Positions 60,745 through 64,000 of a stretch of DNA of 64,000 nt are shown here, piece by piece. Both the position numbers and the translations under genes were made by a program. Source of the stretch: Clostridia bacterium (GTDB lineage Bacteria > Bacillota > Clostridia > Saccharofermentanales > Saccharofermentanaceae); assembly GCA_016287245.1 (NCBI GenBank), contig JAEEWG010000009.1, positions 35,821 to 99,820 on the forward strand, given 5' to 3'. The notes under the pieces were generated by a model, which was not told the origin of the DNA, ran no database searches, and saw only the letters and a program-made list of their open reading frames with translations. Positions within the stretch are counted from its first letter, which is position 1. Each line of letters starts with the position of its first letter.

Positions 60745-61851
60745 CTACTCATTTTCGTCCGACCACCGTAATTTTTTCATGACCCGGTCGTACTCTTCCG
60801 TCCCCTTTTCGTAAGGCATCGGGCAGTAATCGTTGCCTGATGAGGAAGATCTCATCGAAAACGGGATACAGACCATCCGGGATCCCGTGACTTTCCCCTC
60901 AAAGACCGAGAAGGTGCACTGGAAGATGGCGGTATCGGGGTCACTTAAGAACGGCTGGCCGCCGAAGCAGAAATTGGATTCGCTATAGATGATGTATTTC
61001 CCGTTATAATATTCGACCGGCTGGAGACGGTGCGGATGCGATCCGACGTAGATATCGGCGCCGTAATCAAGGATATCGTGAGCCAGGTCGATCGCGGACT
61101 GCTCAGGCTCATACATCCTCTCGACACCGATATGGCAGGAGATGATGACGATATCGCAGCCCTTTTCTCTAAGATAATCGATCGCGTGATAATACGGCTT
61201 GCGCTCATAGGTAAAGTTAAATCCCGCCATGCCGATCTTGACGCCCTTTACTTCAAAAGAAGAAAAGGACGTGTTGTCGCTCCACTTGATGCCCGCTTCT
61301 TCCAGAGTTTTCCGGCATTCGTTCAGTCCCGACTCGGTATAGTCGAGCGCGTGGTTGTTCGCCAGGTTGCAGCACTCGATGCTCGCGCGCTTTAAGACTT
61401 CGACGTATTTCGGATCGCCTTTGAGATAGATCTCACGGTCCGGACGGAGCGTCGTAGATGTCGTCAGCGGGCCCTCGAGGTTACAAAGGGTCATATCATC
61501 GGCTTCAAGATACGGAAGTGCTTTGGAAAACGGATAGGAATAGTTGTCACCAACCACGGAAGTAAAGCAATAGGAAGCTCCCGCATGGGATCTCTGTTCT
61601 CCGAGCGTCGTATCGCCGATGAAACTTATCGTGATCTCCGTCGGAGTCGGCACAGGCGTTGGTGTTGGCGTCGGAGTATCGGTCGGAAGCGGGGTCGGTG
61701 TGTCCGTCGGTTTTTCGGTAGTTTCGGAAGAAACAGGCAGATCCGATGACGGATCTTTTACAGAAGAAGCAGTCGTATCAGGGGTTTTCGGGCCACAAGA
61801 ACAAAGAAGCCCGACGGAAAGTAAAAGAGCTAAAAACCGCATCTTTCTCAT
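60745..61851 (-). CDS. CapA-family lipoprotein
   Basis: A 368-residue exported protein: lipobox LCSC (Cys19), a Thr/Pro-repeat linker (about 40-72) and a CapA/PGA-synthesis-type metallophosphatase fold with GDTTLG, CNLEG, NLANNH and GSHPH. CapA proteins belong to poly-gamma-glutamate machinery or act as surface phosphatases; no capB/capC neighbours exist here, so the polymer role is not supported. The ATG at 61851 with AGAGGTGG is preferred over the longer frame from 61917. Confidence 0.85.
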   Translation of the reverse strand: MRKMRFLALLLSVGLLCSCGPKTPDTTASSVKDPSSDLPVSSETTEKPTDTPTPLPTDTPTPTPTPVPTPTEITISFIGDTTLGEQRSHAGASYCFTSVVGDNYSYPFSKALPYLEADDMTLCNLEGPLTTSTTLRPDREIYLKGDPKYVEVLKRASIECCNLANNHALDYTESGLNECRKTLEEAGIKWSDNTSFSSFEVKGVKIGMAGFNFTYERKPYYHAIDYLREKGCDIVIISCHIGVERMYEPEQSAIDLAHDILDYGADIYVGSHPHRLQPVEYYNGKYIIYSESNFCFGGQPFLSDPDTAIFQCTFSVFEGKVTGSRMVCIPFSMRSSSSGNDYCPMPYEKGTEEYDRVMKKLRWSDENE

Positions 61852-62097
61852 GATGTTCAAAACCACCTCTACTGGAATACTTTTTAAGTTTACCAAACTT
61901 TTCTTCGGACGGAACACCCTTCCACCGAAAAATATTTGGAATATCTAATAAAGTCTTTAGGATTTTTGTATGGCGTTAACAAATTTGAAACATATTTTTT
62001 CAACCTTTTTATTAAATACCTCTAGCATTTGTTGAAGAATAAGTGCATAATCTAGATAGAAACTTAATGGAAACTTACAAGGAAAGGGGCGATCCGG

Positions 62098-62439
62098 ATG
62101 GCAAAGATCGATAGATTAACTGAAAAGATTGAGAAACTGGGCAAGAAGCAGAATCTGGGCGCACTGTTGAAGATGGCAGATGATCCCGAGGATGAGATCA
62201 GAGTAGCAGTTGCTAAGGCAATGGGTCAGATCAGCACATATGATTCTGGTATGCACCTGATCCCGCTCTTCCGTGATCCTTCTCCGATGGTTCGAGCTGC
62301 CGCTGCTGAGTCTGCGGGCTTGATCAATGCGAAGCATTGTGAGGAATATCTGAAGAAACTCGCTTTCGCAGATTCCGACCCGAGCGTACGTGCTGTCGCC
62401 AGAGAAGCTTACGACAAGATGAAGACAAGAGTCGTCTGA
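62098..62439 (+). CDS. HEAT-repeat protein
   Basis: A 113-residue all-helical protein with about two and a half HEAT repeats, e.g. DEIRVAVAKAMGQI and SPMVRAAAAESAGLI, then PSVRAVAREAY. HEAT proteins are binding scaffolds; partners are unknown. AAAGGGGC precedes the start. It is followed by a strong terminator. Confidence 0.8.
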   Translation: MAKIDRLTEKIEKLGKKQNLGALLKMADDPEDEIRVAVAKAMGQISTYDSGMHLIPLFRDPSPMVRAAAAESAGLINAKHCEEYLKKLAFADSDPSVRAVAREAYDKMKTRVV

Positions 62440-62468
62440 AGCTTAACTGAATCTTATAATATGGTATC

Positions 62469-62512
62469 AAAGGGGATCTTTGCGTTTTTTTAGCAACGAT
62501 CCCTTCTTTTTT
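62469..62512 (+). terminator. Terminator of the HEAT-repeat gene
   Basis: A stem pairing AAGGGGATC with GATCCCTT and an inner TTGC with GCAA, followed by CTTTTTT. Confidence 0.8.
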
Positions 62513-62565
62513 ATGTCATAATATAGGAAGGACATGACGCCCGCCGAAGCATATGGAGGACACTT

Positions 62566-62769
62566 ATGAAAATTGAATTAAACCCCGACGAGAACGTCGT
62601 CAAGACCATCAAGGAAGGCCTGAAGATGAAAGGCGGATACTGCCCCTGCCGTCTCGAGCGGACCGAAGACACCAAGTGCATGTGTAAGGAATTCAGAGAT
62701 CAGATCGCCGATCCGGACTTTGAGGGATTCTGCCACTGCATGCTATACTATAAAAGAAAAGATGAATAA
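62566..62769 (+). CDS. Ferredoxin-thioredoxin reductase catalytic-like protein
   Basis: A 67-residue protein with six cysteines in three CxC pairs: C26/C28 (CPC), C38/C40 (CMC) and C56/C58 (CHC). This is the hallmark of FTR catalytic chains, which use a 4Fe-4S cluster and a redox disulfide to reduce thioredoxin with ferredoxin. In plant FTR the gaps are 16 and 8 residues; here they are 9 and 15, though the total is the same. Thioredoxin follows after 48 bases. GGAGG precedes the start. No variable subunit is nearby. Confidence 0.85.
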   Translation: MKIELNPDENVVKTIKEGLKMKGGYCPCRLERTEDTKCMCKEFRDQIADPDFEGFCHCMLYYKRKDE

Positions 62770-62817
62770 AATATCCGGGAAGATCCGGAATCGGTTTTAG
62801 GATAAGGAGATATAAAT

Positions 62818-63135
62818 ATGGCTGAGATCAAGCTTACGAAAGATAATTTTGAAAAAGAAGTACTTCAGGCTTCCCTGCCCGTTGTCGTAGATTTCTGGGC
62901 CCCCTGGTGCGGACCGTGCCAGATGCTCGGACCTGTTCTCGAAGAAGTCGCCAATGAAAACGAAGGCAAGTTCATCGTCGGTAAAGTCAATGTCGATGAG
63001 GAAATGGAGCTGGCCCTCTCTTATAAGATCTCCAGCATTCCGTGCCTGATGGTCTTTGAAAACGGTGAAGTAGCAAGAAAGACTCTGGGCTTCATGCCGA
63101 AAGATGTACTTTTAAAGTTCATCACAAACGGTTAA
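62818..63135 (+). CDS. trxA: Thioredoxin
   Basis: A 105-residue standard thioredoxin with the WCGPC active site (C31, C34) and cis-Pro in SSIPCLMVF. It keeps cytosolic proteins reduced and is the likely electron acceptor of the upstream FTR-like protein. AAGGAG precedes the start. The next gene begins about 20 bases later. Confidence 0.97.
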   Translation: MAEIKLTKDNFEKEVLQASLPVVVDFWAPWCGPCQMLGPVLEEVANENEGKFIVGKVNVDEEMELALSYKISSIPCLMVFENGEVARKTLGFMPKDVLLKFITNG

Positions 63136-63155
63136 TGAAAGGAAGAAAACAGTCC

Positions 63156-63845
63156 ATGTCTGAAACCACAAGTCCGTCCGTTCCCGAGCAGATCAAGCAA
63201 AAGACCATCTCTTCGGAAAAAGAAAAGAAGAATAATGCCATCCTGATCTTAACGATCGTCGAGTGCATCCTTCTGGGCGTGCTCTCTATTGTCTGCTTCT
63301 TTGCTGTACATTCCCTGACATCGTACGATTCCTATTACCGGATCTACTACTTCTTCCCGATCACGGGCATGATCATGCTGGGGCTAATGATTGCCGCCTA
63401 CTTCAAAAAGTGGCTGGCGCTGCAGCTTCTGTCAGTCATCATTGTGCTCTTATGGGGCACCTACTGCGGAGCGACGATCTACAGCTCCTTCATTGCCGGG
63501 AAAGTCTATAAACTCGAAGCCCCCTACAGAAATTCCGAAATGTATGTCGTATTCGAAGGCAAGACCTATGAATGGGAAGGCAAGACAGTCATTTACGGGC
63601 TTCCGGCCGAATGGGAAGATCTTCAGAAGCGCGCCGTCATCAAGGAGCGCGATGACAGCAAAAAACCGACCGAAGAACTCCACGCCAAGGGCATCGATGC
63701 CGGTTCCATGATCTTCTATCAGGACGGATATAAGTACATCCTCGTCGAGTGTGTCACAGGATCGCTTTTCGAATTCATCGATCCAAATGATCCGCCGGAA
63801 GACACCATCTCCACTGACGTCACGACACTTGGTATCGGCGGATAA
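63156..63845 (+). CDS. Membrane protein with three helices, unknown function
   Basis: A 229-residue protein with helices at about 27-50, 60-80 and 88-110, then a soluble C-terminal region of about 110 residues. I do not recognise it. An ATG at 63135 overlaps the trxA stop but has no ribosome site. The ATG at 63156 has AAAGGA 12 bases upstream and is preferred. Likely co-transcribed with trxA. Confidence 0.6.
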   Translation: MSETTSPSVPEQIKQKTISSEKEKKNNAILILTIVECILLGVLSIVCFFAVHSLTSYDSYYRIYYFFPITGMIMLGLMIAAYFKKWLALQLLSVIIVLLWGTYCGATIYSSFIAGKVYKLEAPYRNSEMYVVFEGKTYEWEGKTVIYGLPAEWEDLQKRAVIKERDDSKKPTEELHAKGIDAGSMIFYQDGYKYILVECVTGSLFEFIDPNDPPEDTISTDVTTLGIGG

Positions 63846-63878
63846 ACGGAAGCGATGCAAGATCAAGAGTAAAATCAT

Positions 63879-64000
63879 AACCACCCGTCGAACGGGTGGT
63901 TTGCTCTAGGGCTATAAGCCCATGTTACCGGCCAGCGCCTAAAGACGCTGGCTTTCACATGTCGTTCAAGCCTAACTGCCTTTGACTCGTAGCCGCCCAT
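63879..64000 (-). mobile_element. Probable end of an IS200/IS605-type element (rest beyond the window)
   Basis: Three hairpins in a row: 63879-63888 with 63892-63901 (CCACCCGT arms), GGGCT/AGCCC (63909-63913, 63917-63921) and GCCAGCG/CGCTGGC (63931-63937, 63946-63952). From memory this arrangement resembles the end of clostridial IS200/IS605 elements next to tnpB, where the end doubles as the guide-RNA scaffold. The transposase would lie beyond 64000 on the minus strand. The first hairpin can also terminate the gene ending at 63845. Confidence 0.5.

Noticed and set aside
61640..61730. Short GT-rich repeats that could suggest a CRISPR or satellite
   Set aside because: They encode the Thr/Pro linker of the CapA-like lipoprotein.
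1..64000. tRNA or rRNA genes
   Set aside because: No tRNA arm pattern with a matching acceptor stem and no rRNA signature was found on reading the intergenic stretches.

Overview
This window looks like chromosomal DNA of an anaerobic low-to-middle G+C Firmicute of the class Clostridia, probably a gut or rumen species. The reasons are AGGAGG-type ribosome binding sites, a Bacillus-type purF with iron-sulfur cysteines, a PadR/DUF1700/DUF4097 cluster, a ferredoxin-thioredoxin-reductase-like protein, oxygen-sensitive redox families, and many lipoproteins with Ser/Thr/Glu-rich linkers. The genus cannot be fixed from sequence reading alone. I saw no rRNA, tRNA, prophage or CRISPR array.

Layout. 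0-5 kb: a HAD hydrolase cut by the left edge, a protein with two cyclic-nucleotide-binding domains, and two tandem paralogous metallopeptidase-like lipoproteins. 5-16.4 kb: mostly minus strand, with an esterase, a hybrid histidine kinase, a DHH phosphoesterase, membrane and zinc-ribbon proteins, and two large lipoproteins, one with four tandem domain repeats. 16.4-25.7 kb: an AraC-type regulator converging on a nine-gene minus-strand operon of oxidoreductases that also carries a GH10-like protein without a signal peptide. 25.7-32.8 kb: an AlkZ-related protein overlapping a two-domain unknown, a large lipoprotein, an HD hydrolase, a DnaQ-type exonuclease and a GT-C-like membrane protein. 33-42.7 kb: an S37-like peptidase lipoprotein, a patatin, a pair of paralogous sensor-like membrane proteins, a TerB/zinc-ribbon unit and a MATE exporter. 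42.9-48.4 kb: a PadR-led unit (PadR, DUF1700, DUF4097, FtsX-type permease, ATPase). 48.7-51.8 kb: a second MATE, rsfS and a fused nadD-yqeK. 51.9-60.7 kb: purine genes purE-purF-purN-purH, then purD, with two paralogous zinc-ribbon membrane proteins around purD. 60.7-64 kb: a CapA-like lipoprotein, a HEAT-repeat protein, an FTR-like protein with thioredoxin, and at the right edge what looks like the end of an IS200/IS605 element.

How genes work together. The clearest units are the purine block (steps of IMP synthesis), the PadR-controlled ABC/DUF4097 unit behind a perfect-consensus promoter with a palindrome over its -10, the FTR-like/thioredoxin pair, and the nine-gene redox operon, whose substrate I cannot name. 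Many promoters here use an extended -10 (TGn before the hexamer). No single feature can be declared a proven new system. The best candidates are the redox operon with its cytosolic GH10-like enzyme, the FTR-like protein with altered cysteine spacing, and the twin zinc-ribbon membrane proteins beside purD.
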